In this document: piece after piece, positions 32,051 to 39,640 of the stretch
Numbering within the stretch: the stretch's first letter is position 1
Layout of the letters: every line of letters begins with the position of its first letter
Origin: an uncultured Collinsella sp.
GTDB taxonomy: Bacteria > Actinomycetota > Coriobacteriia > Coriobacteriales > Coriobacteriaceae
DNA: 39,696 nucleotides
Direction of reading: 5' to 3'
NCBI GenBank assembly: GCA_900540875.1
Contig: UQHT01000026.1
Location: forward strand, 1-39,696
Notes under the pieces: model-generated
What the model was told of the DNA's origin: nothing
Database searches by the model: none
Seen by the model: only the letters and a program-made list of their open reading frames with translations
Position numbers and translations under genes: made by a program

Positions 32051-32884
32051 ATGGCAGGCCTGTTCAACATCCTTAAGGTCACCGTCAGCGAGGACAAGAT
32101 CTGCGCGCACGTGCTGGTGAACCCCGGCATGCCGCTCATGACCTCGGAGGATATCGAGGCCACGGCGCGCGTGTACTACCTGGTGCCGGCGATTGCCAAG
32201 CACCTGTGCCTGGGCGATTCCGGCCGCGAGTTCCAGGACTGCATGGGTCAGACCGAGCTCTGCCACCTGCTGGAGCACGTGACGGTCGAGCTCATGAACG
32301 AGACCGGTCTTGCCGGTAGCATCTCGTGCGGCCGCACGCGCGTAAGCGAGCATGACGAGCGTGTCTTTGAGGTCGAGCTTTCGTGCCCCGACGACGCACT
32401 GGCCATCGGTGCGCTGTCGTCGGCCACCTTTATGATGGACTGGGCGTACCTGCACGCCGACCAGCCTGCCCCCGACGTGGAAGGCACGGTCGCGGGCCTG
32501 CGCAACCTGGTGCTGGGCATGCGCGCCGAGGCCGAGGGCAAGGATCCTCACGAGGCCGTCGCCGCTGCGAACGGCGAAGATGCTGCCGAGGACGAGGGCG
32601 CTGACGAGGGCGATGTGCCGGTCGACGCCGAGCCCGTTGCCGATGCGACCGCCGAGCCCGTTCCCACCGAGCCCCAGGGCGTCCCCAACTTTGACGACGA
32701 GCCCCAGGTGGCGATTGATACCGAGGGCGCGGTTGCCGAGAACCACGAGGCCTCCGCTGCCGTCTTTGGCGGTGCGGCGACGGTTCCGGTAGGACCTGCG
32801 CATGAGGGCGGCCTGCCGCTCGTGGACGGCGCCGGCGAGGACCCGGGTGCCACGGTGGCCATGCCGGCTATGCCCCAGGAGTAG
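32051..32884 (+). CDS. Stand-alone protein resembling the cyanophycin synthetase N-terminal domain
   Basis: Residues ~60-140 read TELCHLLEHVTVELMNETG, SCGRTRVSEHDERVFEVEL and DDALAIGALSSATFMMDWA. This is the order and spacing of the N-terminal domain of CphA (H-x-x-EHV-x-x-EL, then GRTR, then VFE and the Ala-rich helix). The ATP-grasp and Mur ligase domains of CphA are absent. The last ~120 residues are acidic, Pro/Ala-rich and probably disordered. GGGGAGAG lies upstream; the gene is 24 bp after the CorC-like gene and probably in its operon. Homology is judged from the motif only; function without the catalytic domains is unknown. Confidence 0.55.
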   Translation: MAGLFNILKVTVSEDKICAHVLVNPGMPLMTSEDIEATARVYYLVPAIAKHLCLGDSGREFQDCMGQTELCHLLEHVTVELMNETGLAGSISCGRTRVSEHDERVFEVELSCPDDALAIGALSSATFMMDWAYLHADQPAPDVEGTVAGLRNLVLGMRAEAEGKDPHEAVAAANGEDAAEDEGADEGDVPVDAEPVADATAEPVPTEPQGVPNFDDEPQVAIDTEGAVAENHEASAAVFGGAATVPVGPAHEGGLPLVDGAGEDPGATVAMPAMPQE

Positions 32885-32963
32885 GCCTACGCGTTTATCA
32901 CCATCACGTACCTGCGTCTTTGCCGTACGCAGATGAGCGGAGCGGCAAGTGATGCGCTGCGGG

Positions 32964-32969
32964 TATAAT
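32964..32969 (+). promoter_or_regulatory. -10 element before the YtxH gene
   Basis: TATAAT lies about 50 bases upstream of the start at 33021. The -35 position (AGCGGC) is poor, so an activator or an alternative sigma factor may be needed. A small hairpin TGCGT/ACGCA (near 32913-32932) precedes it. Confidence 0.5.
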
Positions 32970-33020
32970 GGACAGCATTCAAACGGTGGGCACCGACGTG
33001 CCCGCAGGAGAGGAATGATC

Positions 33021-33410
33021 ATGGGTAAGACTTTCAGCTTTGTCTCCGGCGCACTTTTTGGTGCCGCTGCCGGCGCTATTATCGGTGTTGCTCTGGCCCC
33101 GCGCTCGGGCGCCGAGACCCGCGCCATGGCTGCCGATATCGCCAACGACGCCTGGGACAATATGCGCGACACCTACGAGCACAGCGCCGAGGAGGCCCGT
33201 GCCGCGGTGAATGACTTTGGCCCGATGGTCGACGCCAAGACCGACGACCTGCGCGCCAAGGTCGACCTGGCCCGCGAGCGCATGGACCAGCTGCGCGAGC
33301 AGCTCAACGACGCCATTTCGGGCGGCAACGTGACGCCTGCCGCCGACGTCGTGGTGGAGAACGCCGTCGAGGCTGATACCGAGGCTGCGGAGCCCTCGAC
33401 CGAGGCATAA
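33021..33410 (+). CDS. YtxH-domain protein
   Basis: The 129-residue protein begins with a Gly/Ala-rich membrane segment (FVSGALFGAAAGAIIGVALA) followed by PRSGAETR, the YtxH signature, then a long amphipathic helical region (KVDLARERMDQLREQLNDAI) and an acidic tail. YtxH proteins are small membrane-anchored envelope or general-stress proteins. ATG 33021 suits GGAGAGGA, seven bases away, better than ATG 33015. Its stop overlaps the next start as TAATG, coupling it to the PRC-barrel gene. Confidence 0.85.
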   Translation: MGKTFSFVSGALFGAAAGAIIGVALAPRSGAETRAMAADIANDAWDNMRDTYEHSAEEARAAVNDFGPMVDAKTDDLRAKVDLARERMDQLREQLNDAISGGNVTPAADVVVENAVEADTEAAEPSTEA

Positions 33411-34165
33411 TGCGCGCTGGGGATTTTGTCGGCGCCAAGATCTATCGCAAGCCTACCGAGGACAAGCGCACCAAAAAGGACGGCACACCGCGCAGCCCTA
33501 AAAAGCTCGGAAAGATTCACTTTCCGGTCTTTACCCCGGGCGGTACGCGCGTGGTCGGCTTTATGGTCCGCCAGCCCGATATCGCGGGCATGATCGAGCG
33601 TCCCGACCGATTCGTAGCGCTCGACGCCATTGGTGTCTACGAGGGCGCCATTGCGGTCGATGACGTCAAGGACACGTACGATGCCGCCGCCGCCAAGCGC
33701 CTCGACATCAACCTGGACGATTGCATCATCTGGGTCGGTATGGACGTGCGCACGGAATCGGGCGACGTCGTGGGCTATTGCTCGGACGTCGAGTTCAAGC
33801 CGCGCTCGGGCATCGTGCAGGCATTCTATGTGACCGCCGGTGCTGCTTCGAGTGTTTTGGTTGGTGACACGCAGGTGCCGCCGACGATGCTGCGTGGCTA
33901 CGAGAACGGCGCGATGATTGTCTCGGACGAGGTCAAGGCGCTCGGGTATTCGGGCGGCGCGGCCGCCAAGGCTGCCGAGGCCAGTGTCGTGGTGGGCGAT
34001 AAGGTCAAGAAGGGCGCCAAGGTGCTCGATGACAAGGGATCGGTTGCCGTGGACAAGGGCAGTCGCGCACTGGGCAAGCAGCTCGGTAAGACGCGCGGCA
34101 TGTTCAAGGCCTTTAAGGACGAATACCAAAAGGCGAGCGGAGGCTCGTCAAAAGCTACAAAATAG
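33410..34165 (+). CDS. PRC-barrel domain protein
   Basis: The 251-residue protein has two PRC-barrel-like halves: DFVGAKIYRKPTEDKR through FPVFTPGGTRVVGFMVRQPD, and DDCIIWVGMDVRTESGDVVG followed by YCSDVEFKPRSGIVQAFYV. A Lys/Ala/Gly-rich helical tail (GDKVKKGAKVLDDKGSVAVD) then ends the protein. PRC barrels occur in RimM, the photosynthetic reaction centre H subunit and envelope or metal-related proteins. It is translationally coupled to the YtxH gene and followed by a terminator, so the two probably act together at the membrane. There is no catalytic motif. Confidence 0.8.
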   Translation: MRAGDFVGAKIYRKPTEDKRTKKDGTPRSPKKLGKIHFPVFTPGGTRVVGFMVRQPDIAGMIERPDRFVALDAIGVYEGAIAVDDVKDTYDAAAAKRLDINLDDCIIWVGMDVRTESGDVVGYCSDVEFKPRSGIVQAFYVTAGAASSVLVGDTQVPPTMLRGYENGAMIVSDEVKALGYSGGAAAKAAEASVVVGDKVKKGAKVLDDKGSVAVDKGSRALGKQLGKTRGMFKAFKDEYQKASGGSSKATK

Positions 34166-34186
34166 CGACGTACCAAATGATGGGAG

Positions 34187-34224
34187 GCAAGCCGGAGACC
34201 TGTTGCTCCGGCTTGCTGTGTTTA
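34187..34224 (+). terminator. Terminator after the PRC-barrel gene
   Basis: GCAAGCCGGAG (34187-34197) pairs with CTCCGGCTTGC (34206-34216) over an eight-base loop; the following TGTGTTTA is only moderately T-rich. Confidence 0.75.
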
Positions 34225-34237
34225 TGGGGGAGGGCAC

Positions 34238-35644
34238 ATGCGCCAAAACGGATCCAACTTAAACGGGCGTTCGGGTACGCGTCCGACGGCGCGTCGCGAT
34301 CTGGGGCAGCTGCCCAGCGGTCAGCGCAAGCGTCACCGTAAGCCCGGCGCGATGTACCTCAACCATAGCCGCGGGTTTAGCGATCGCAGTGCGCGCATCG
34401 GCAACGGGCGCTCGCCGCGCCGACCGTCCCGTCTGCCCTATGCGCTTATCGCCGTGGGCTGTGCGCTCGTGCTGTTTATCGCTGCCGTCGTGGGCTACGT
34501 CAACCGCAGCGTGGACGTGGAGCTCAACGGCCAGAAGACCGCGGTGCGCGTGGGCTCTACGCTGCAGAATCTCATCGACGACCAGGAGTTGACTGACGCC
34601 TACGACGCAGGCGACCTGCTAGCCGTCGATGACAGCGTGCTGACCCGCTATGGCGGCGAAAAGCTGTCGGTTAAGGTGGACGGCAAGCGCATAAAACAGG
34701 GTAAGTGGAAAAGCCGCGAACTTGAGGGCGGCGAGAAGGTGACGGTCAAGGATGGCCGTAACACCTACGAGAAGCACGAGGTTCAGGCTACGGTTATCGA
34801 GCCCAAGCTCAAGGTCGAGGGCACGGGCGCTATCGAGTATGTGCAGACGTGGGGTGTCCAGGGCCGCTCCGAGGTGTGGGTTGGTGAGCAGTCGGGCAAG
34901 ACGCAGGACCGCGGCGAGGTCGTGCCCGCCACCGATTGCGTCGTTGCGTGCGCCAGCGTGGCGCCCAAGGGCAACAAAAAGTACGTGGCGCTGACGTTTG
35001 ATGAGGGCCCGAGCGGAGCGACCAAGCAGATCTTGCAGGTGCTCAAGGAAAAGGGCGTCACCGCGACGTTCTTCCTTTCGGGCGATGCGGTCGAGGCCTC
35101 GTCCGCCACGGCCAAGGCGATTGTCGATGCCGGGTGCGAAATCGGATCCAACAGCTACAGCGACGATTCGCTCAAAGGTCAGGACCGTGAGGCGGTACGC
35201 GAGCAAATCACGAAAGGCACCGATGCGATTAAGTCGGCGACCGGCGTGAAGACGATGCTGCTGCGCGCCCCCTACGCTGCCTTTGACGAGCAAAACTGGA
35301 TTGATGCGATGGACCTGGTTTCCGCCGTGGTCTCGTGGAATATTGACTCGGGCGACTGGCTGCTCAACGGTGCCGACGAGCAGGTCTCGACGGTGCTCGA
35401 TTCGGTGACGCCGGGCAATATTGTGTTGCTCACCGATAGAGACGAATGCGCCGAGCAGACGCTCGAGGCGCTGCCGCAGATTATCGACGGCCTTGTCGCC
35501 GACGGCTACAAGATCGTGACGCTCAGCGACCTGGTCAAGACGGACACGTCGCTGAGCAAAAAGCTCACCTCGCTCACCAAGGTTTCCATGCCCAAAAACG
35601 CCGTGTTCCCCCAACTTGCCGAGGACGATGACACCACAGAGTAG
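34238..35644 (+). CDS. Polysaccharide-deacetylase-fold membrane protein with degraded active site
   Basis: The 468-residue protein has a basic N-terminus, one helix (LPYALIAVGCALVLFIAAVV, about 67-88), a DUF348/G5-like part (VDVELNGQKTAVRVGSTLQN), and a NodB domain near 245-460. Family motifs are recognisable but altered. TFDDGP is TFDEGP (253-258), the H-[ST]-x-x-H metal site is GSNSYSDDSL with both His gone, RPPYG is RAPYA, and the LLHD motif is LLTD. WNIDSGDW is kept. The usual Asp-His-His zinc site is therefore lost, suggesting a pseudoenzyme that may bind rather than deacetylate glycans. Start ATG 34238 follows GGGGGAGGG. Confidence 0.88.
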   Translation: MRQNGSNLNGRSGTRPTARRDLGQLPSGQRKRHRKPGAMYLNHSRGFSDRSARIGNGRSPRRPSRLPYALIAVGCALVLFIAAVVGYVNRSVDVELNGQKTAVRVGSTLQNLIDDQELTDAYDAGDLLAVDDSVLTRYGGEKLSVKVDGKRIKQGKWKSRELEGGEKVTVKDGRNTYEKHEVQATVIEPKLKVEGTGAIEYVQTWGVQGRSEVWVGEQSGKTQDRGEVVPATDCVVACASVAPKGNKKYVALTFDEGPSGATKQILQVLKEKGVTATFFLSGDAVEASSATAKAIVDAGCEIGSNSYSDDSLKGQDREAVREQITKGTDAIKSATGVKTMLLRAPYAAFDEQNWIDAMDLVSAVVSWNIDSGDWLLNGADEQVSTVLDSVTPGNIVLLTDRDECAEQTLEALPQIIDGLVADGYKIVTLSDLVKTDTSLSKKLTSLTKVSMPKNAVFPQLAEDDDTTE

Positions 35645-35676
35645 TCATTGGGTAGTCGTTTAAGAACGTCCCCAAG
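35641..35676 (-). repeat. REP-like repeat, short copy
   Basis: Starting in the stop codon, AGTCATTGGGTAGTCGTTTA and AGAACGTCCCC match, in reverse, the GGGGACGTTCTTAAACG part of the repeats at 22482 and 27172. Confidence 0.8.
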
Positions 35677-35956
35677 GGCTATGTCACGGATACGTCAGCG
35701 TTTGGTATGCCTGCAATGTGCAGCGCATAAATTCGATGCCGCAGGGCGATGCTGATGCTATAGTTACTGCGGTTAATGAGGGTCAAGAGAAAGGTTACAG
35801 GTGAAATCCAAACCTCGACCATACAGTCGATGACCCCATGCAGGTGCTTTTTGCGCATGCACGGGGTGTAAGCGTCGAGCGGCGTGCCGCCCGCGCATGC
35901 GTATACATATCCAGAAGCCCCCGGACGCCGCACGCGCGGCCGCGTCCGGAGGAATA
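35677..35956 (+). promoter_or_regulatory. Structured leader upstream of the MgtE-like gene
   Basis: After a TATAGT (35758-35763) -10-like element comes a ~190-base region rich in pairing. CTCGAC (35814-35819) can pair either with GTCGA (35826-35830) or with GTCGAG (35874-35879), which exclude each other. ACCCC-A-TGCA pairs with TGCA-C-GGGGT (35833-35867), GCGGC with GCCGC (35879-35890), and CCGGACGC with GCGTCCGG (35921-35928, 35942-35949) just ahead of the ribosome-binding site. I could not match it to the M-box or yybP-ykoY consensus. Control of magnesium transport genes by RNA would fit. Confidence 0.45.
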
Positions 35957-35989
35957 ATGATGGGGAGCACCATTGAATTATCTGAGTGA
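35957..35989 (+). CDS. Ten-codon upstream ORF
   Basis: ATG 35957 has GGAGG four bases upstream, a much stronger start signal than the MgtE-like gene itself, and encodes MMGSTIELSE. Its TGA (35987-35989) is separated by one base from ATG 35991 of the next gene. A leader peptide coupling or gating translation of the transporter gene is the simplest reading. If the gene instead starts at TTG 35973, the two frames overlap. Confidence 0.5.
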   Translation: MMGSTIELSE

Positions 35990-35990
35990 G

Positions 35991-37817
35991 ATGCTCAAAT
36001 TGCCGGTCTTGGACGTCGACGGCGAAAAGCTCGGCGTGGTCAACGATTTTGGCATTGCTACCGGCGAAGTTTTTCCGCACGTGACGTCGCTCGCGTTCCG
36101 CGGCCCCGGCAAGACGCCGTTTATGATCAGCTGGCGCAAATGGGTCGACCGTATCGACGAGACGGGTGTACACCTTAAGACGTCGGCCACCGAAATCCGT
36201 TTTTCGTACCTGCAGCCGACCGAACTCTTGCTTGCCCGCGACGTGCTCAACAAGCAGATTGTCGACACGCAGGGCATGAAGGTCGTGCGCGTAAACGACA
36301 TCAAGTTTTCCATGTCGGGCGAAAACCAGCTGCGCCTGCTGGGCGCCGAGGTCGGTGCCCGCGGTCTGCTACGCGCCATCAGCCCCGCGCTCGAGCATAT
36401 CGTCGAAGGCTTTATGAAGCACCTGGGCAAGCCGCTCAGTGAGGATATCATCGCTTGGTCCTACATGGACCTGCTCGACCGCTCGACCAAGAACATTCAA
36501 CTCTCGGTGTCGCACAAGACGCTCGGCGAGCTGCACCCTGCCGACATCGCCGACATTATCGAGCAGCTCGACCCGCGCCTACGTGCGCAGGTGTTTGCGC
36601 AGCTCGATACTGCCCAGGCCGCCGAGGCCATCTCGGAGTTCGATGACGACGAGCTTATGACCGAGATGCTCGAGGGCCTGTCCGACACCGACGCATCGTC
36701 GATGCTGGCCATGATGGACCCGGACGATGCAGCCGACCTGATCGACGAGCTCGATTACGAGAAGGCCGAGAAGCTCCTGCGCCTGATGGGCGTCAAGGAG
36801 GAGAAGGCGATTCGTAACCTGCTGGGGTATGAGGACAACACCGCCGGCCGCATCATGACCTCGGAGTTTGTCTCCCTGCCCGCAACGGCAACGGTCGGTG
36901 ATGCCATCGAGGCGATTCGCGAGCTCGACGAGGACTTCGAGAGCGTCTACTACGTCTATACCGAGGATCCGAGCGGCATGCTGACTGGCGTGCTTTCGCT
37001 GCGCACGCTGATCGTGGCCGATCGCGACGCCACGCTGGGCCAGCTGGCCTATCGCGACCTGGTTTATGTGTCGCCCGACGACGACCAGGAAGACGTAACG
37101 GACGAGATGACCAAGTACGACCTGGTCGCCATCCCCGTCTGCGACGAGAATCGTCATATCCTTGGTATCGTGACCTTCGACGACGCCATGGACGTTATCG
37201 CCGAGGAGCATCAGGAGGACCTGCAGATCGCCGGTGTCGGCTCGGGCGATAGCGCGTCGGACGACTCGACGAACGTGCTCAGCTGGTTCGTGCATCGTCA
37301 GTACTGGGTTGTTGTATGGGGCATCGCATCGTGCATCATGGCGACCGTGCTGGGAACGGCGCTCGGCTCCGCGCATCTGGTGGTGTTCCCCATGTGCGCC
37401 ATGCCGCTCGTGCTGCTGGCGGCCTCGCGCATGGTGTCGTTCGTCAAGAACTACTTCCTGGAATACGACGGCCACGACGACGAGCCTAAGCCCTACCTGG
37501 GATTCTTCTTCCAGAGCACCGGTATGGGCCTGATCCTGTCGCTCGTGACCTACCTGTGTGCCCAGCTGGTGCGCACCGCTGCGTTCCCCGATGCGTCCAT
37601 GTTTGAGGAACAGCTCTTTACCGGCTGCTTTAATATCGCTGCCGTCATTTGCCTGGTTGGCAACATGAGCGCCGTGATTTATCTGATGGTGCTGTTTTGG
37701 CGCGACGAGCACGATCTCAACACGTCGGGCACCGCCATGAACGTCATTGCCGTCATGATCTCGTGTGTGGCGTACTGCATCGCCGCGGTGCTGCTCACCA
37801 TGTCAGTCATGGGTTAG
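35991..37817 (+). CDS. PRC-barrel / MgtE_N / CBS protein with unfamiliar membrane domain
   Basis: The ~608-residue protein has two PRC-barrel-like repeats (LPVLDVDGEKLGVVNDFGI; NKQIVDTQGMKVVRVNDIKF), an MgtE intracellular N-domain (ELHPADIADIIEQLDPRLRA and repeats, about 175-285) and two CBS domains (RIMTSEFVSLPATATVGDAI; RDLVYVSPDDDQEDVTDEM). It ends in about five membrane helices from ~430. The soluble half is the Mg2+/ATP-sensing cytosolic part of MgtE. The membrane half lacks the GGNxGNQ-type pore signature and does not resemble the MgtE pore. ATG 35991 gives the normal PRC start (MLKLPVLD); TTG 35973, with GGGGAG, is the alternative. It is co-transcribed with the Nramp-related gene, 8 bp downstream. 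Confidence 0.85.
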   Translation: MLKLPVLDVDGEKLGVVNDFGIATGEVFPHVTSLAFRGPGKTPFMISWRKWVDRIDETGVHLKTSATEIRFSYLQPTELLLARDVLNKQIVDTQGMKVVRVNDIKFSMSGENQLRLLGAEVGARGLLRAISPALEHIVEGFMKHLGKPLSEDIIAWSYMDLLDRSTKNIQLSVSHKTLGELHPADIADIIEQLDPRLRAQVFAQLDTAQAAEAISEFDDDELMTEMLEGLSDTDASSMLAMMDPDDAADLIDELDYEKAEKLLRLMGVKEEKAIRNLLGYEDNTAGRIMTSEFVSLPATATVGDAIEAIRELDEDFESVYYVYTEDPSGMLTGVLSLRTLIVADRDATLGQLAYRDLVYVSPDDDQEDVTDEMTKYDLVAIPVCDENRHILGIVTFDDAMDVIAEEHQEDLQIAGVGSGDSASDDSTNVLSWFVHRQYWVVVWGIASCIMATVLGTALGSAHLVVFPMCAMPLVLLAASRMVSFVKNYFLEYDGHDDEPKPYLGFFFQSTGMGLILSLVTYLCAQLVRTAAFPDASMFEEQLFTGCFNIAAVICLVGNMSAVIYLMVLFWRDEHDLNTSGTAMNVIAVMISCVAYCIAAVLLTMSVMG

Positions 37818-37825
37818 GTGGTCGC

Positions 37826-39088
37826 GTGCAAAACACGAAGCAAAAGGCGAGCGCCAAGCAAAAGCTGACCATCGCCGCCATCTTTGGCGCTATGGGTCCC
37901 GGTCTGCTGGCGGCGCTTTCGGGCAATGACGCCGGCGGCATTGCAACGTATTCCAGTGCGGGCGCCAGCTATGGCTACAAGATGCTCTGGATGCTTCCCG
38001 TCATGACTGTGCTGCTCATCGTGACGCAGGAGACCGCGGCGCGCTGCGGCTGCGTCACGGGTAAGGGCCTGGCATCGCTCATTCGCGAGCGCTTTGGCGT
38101 GCGCAAGAGTGTACTTGCTATGGCGGCGCTGTTGATCGCCAACACGGCTGTGACCATTTCGGAGTTTGCGGGCATCGCCAGCGGCCTTGCTCTCTTTGGC
38201 GTGCCGGCGAGCATCTCGGTGCCGTTGGTGGCGCTGCTGGTATGGATGCTTACCATGTCGGGTAGTTTCCAGCGCATCGAGAAGATTCTGCTGCTGGTGA
38301 GCTGCGTGTTCGTGACCTATATCGTCGCCGCGTTTATGGCTGGCCCCAACTGGGGTGAGGTCGCGGTCGACCTGGTCGTGCCCAACATTCAAAATGACCC
38401 CAGCTACGTGTCGCTCGTGGTCGCAACGATCGGTACCACCATCGCACCGTGGATGATCTTTTTGGCTCAGAACAACGTGGTCGATAAGAATGCGGGCGAG
38501 GACGACATTGTGCTGCAGCGTATTGATACCGTGAGCGGCTCGATCGCTGCCGATATCATTGCCGGCTTTATTATCATCACGACCGGCACGGTGTTGTTCC
38601 CGGCGGGTATTCAGATTAGCGATGCTGCCGATGCTGCCCGCGCGCTGGAGCCTATTGCGGGTCAGTGGTCTACGGTACTGTTTGCCTCGGGCCTGGTCGC
38701 GGCGAGTTTCTTGGCTGCCTGCGTGCTGCCGGGCGTTACGTCGAGCGCTATCTGCGAGGCATTTGGCTGGGAGCGCGGTGCCGATCGCAGCTGGGACGAG
38801 GCCCCGGTCTATCGCGGCATCATTACGGCCATCATCGGCATCTCTGCCGTGCTGGTGCTTATGCCCGGCGTCGATCTGTTCCAGATTATGATGACCTCGC
38901 AGGTCATCAATGGCGTGCTGCTGCCCGTGGTTCTGGTGTTCCAGGTGGTTATCGCTGCCGACCGTCACATTATGGGCGCCAACCGCAATGGCCGCGTGTG
39001 GAATGTGCTCACTTGGGCGACTATCGCCGTGATTACGGTGTTGACGGTCGTCATGTTTGTGCTGCAGGCGATGGGCTACAGCGCTTAA
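37826..39088 (+). CDS. Nramp-related magnesium transporter (NRMT-like)
   Basis: The 420-residue, eleven-helix protein is of the Nramp/SLC11 family (GPGLLAALSGNDAGGIATYS; AGASYGYKMLWMLPVMTVLL; QETAARCGCVTGKGLASLI). The ion-binding DPGN of helix 1 reads DAGG (Asp36 kept, Asn replaced by Gly). The helix 6 Met-Pro-His of Mn2+ transporters is replaced in GTTIAPWMIFLAQNN (Met to Ala, His to Trp). Loss of the Met is the mark of Nramp-related Mg2+ transporters, one of which is known from Eggerthella lenta. GTG 37826 has AGGTGG upstream; ATG 37809, overlapping the previous gene, is an alternative. Pairing with a Mg-sensing MgtE_N/CBS protein supports Mg2+ as substrate. Confidence 0.85.
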   Translation: MQNTKQKASAKQKLTIAAIFGAMGPGLLAALSGNDAGGIATYSSAGASYGYKMLWMLPVMTVLLIVTQETAARCGCVTGKGLASLIRERFGVRKSVLAMAALLIANTAVTISEFAGIASGLALFGVPASISVPLVALLVWMLTMSGSFQRIEKILLLVSCVFVTYIVAAFMAGPNWGEVAVDLVVPNIQNDPSYVSLVVATIGTTIAPWMIFLAQNNVVDKNAGEDDIVLQRIDTVSGSIAADIIAGFIIITTGTVLFPAGIQISDAADAARALEPIAGQWSTVLFASGLVAASFLAACVLPGVTSSAICEAFGWERGADRSWDEAPVYRGIITAIIGISAVLVLMPGVDLFQIMMTSQVINGVLLPVVLVFQVVIAADRHIMGANRNGRVWNVLTWATIAVITVLTVVMFVLQAMGYSA

Positions 39089-39182
39089 CGCCCACTTTTG
39101 CTTCCGAACAGGCCGCAGCGATGGTGGCGCGCGCAGACGTGGTGTAAGAGCGTCCCGAGGTCCGTCGCTGCAAGTCCCGATG

Positions 39183-39640
39183 TTACTCCTTCTTGAGACC
39201 GCGCCTCTCGACTATCTCGTCCACTATCTCCCTGGCGCGCCGCCCGAGCGCGCGGCGCCTCCCCTCTGTCGGGGCCGGCCTGTCCGCGGGCTCGGCGAAG
39301 CCCTCGGCGGCCGAGGCCTCGGAGAACACGCGCTGCTGGGACCACTGTCCCTCGGTCTCCATGAGGCTCGCGCACGTCAGGCGCAGCATCGACTCCCTCG
39401 AGGGGAAGGACTGCACGACCCTGTAGCGGCGCTTGATCTCGCGGTTGGCGCGCTCCTGGACGTTGTTGGTGCGGAGCTTGGCCCAGTGCGCCCTGGGGAA
39501 GGCCGTGAACGCCAGCGCGGAGTCCTCGGCCTGCTCGAAGACCTCGCCGGCCCTGGCGGACACCGACGCCACCCAGGGCGCCGCCTCGGCCCACACGCAG
39601 CGCGCGAGGTCGGGGTCGTCCTGGCTTGGGTCTGGACATG
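39183..39640 (-). pseudogene. IS256-family (Mutator) transposase, C-terminal fragment
   Basis: In frame are SQDDPDLARCVWAEAAPW, VFEQAEDSALAFTAFPRAHW, KLRTNNVQERANREIKRRYR and VVQSFPSRESMLRLTCASL. This is the C-terminal end of Transposase_mut proteins, including the catalytic Glu region (ERANREIKRR). Upstream of about 39640 the similarity stops and the frame becomes a Pro/Gly/Arg-rich sequence, so the N-terminal two-thirds are missing. A small inverted repeat, GGGCCGG/CCGGCCC (39659-39678), lies just beyond the break. Confidence 0.82.

Noticed and set aside
31364..33172. A 602-residue leftward frame across three genes
   Set aside because: Crosses three rightward genes with good starts and recognised domains; low-complexity composition.
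35775..35956. M-box, yybP-ykoY, FMN or cobalamin riboswitch before the MgtE-like gene
   Set aside because: GGTGAAATCC recalls parts of FMN and cobalamin aptamers, but the rest of the conserved core of each could not be found by eye; left as an unassigned structured leader.
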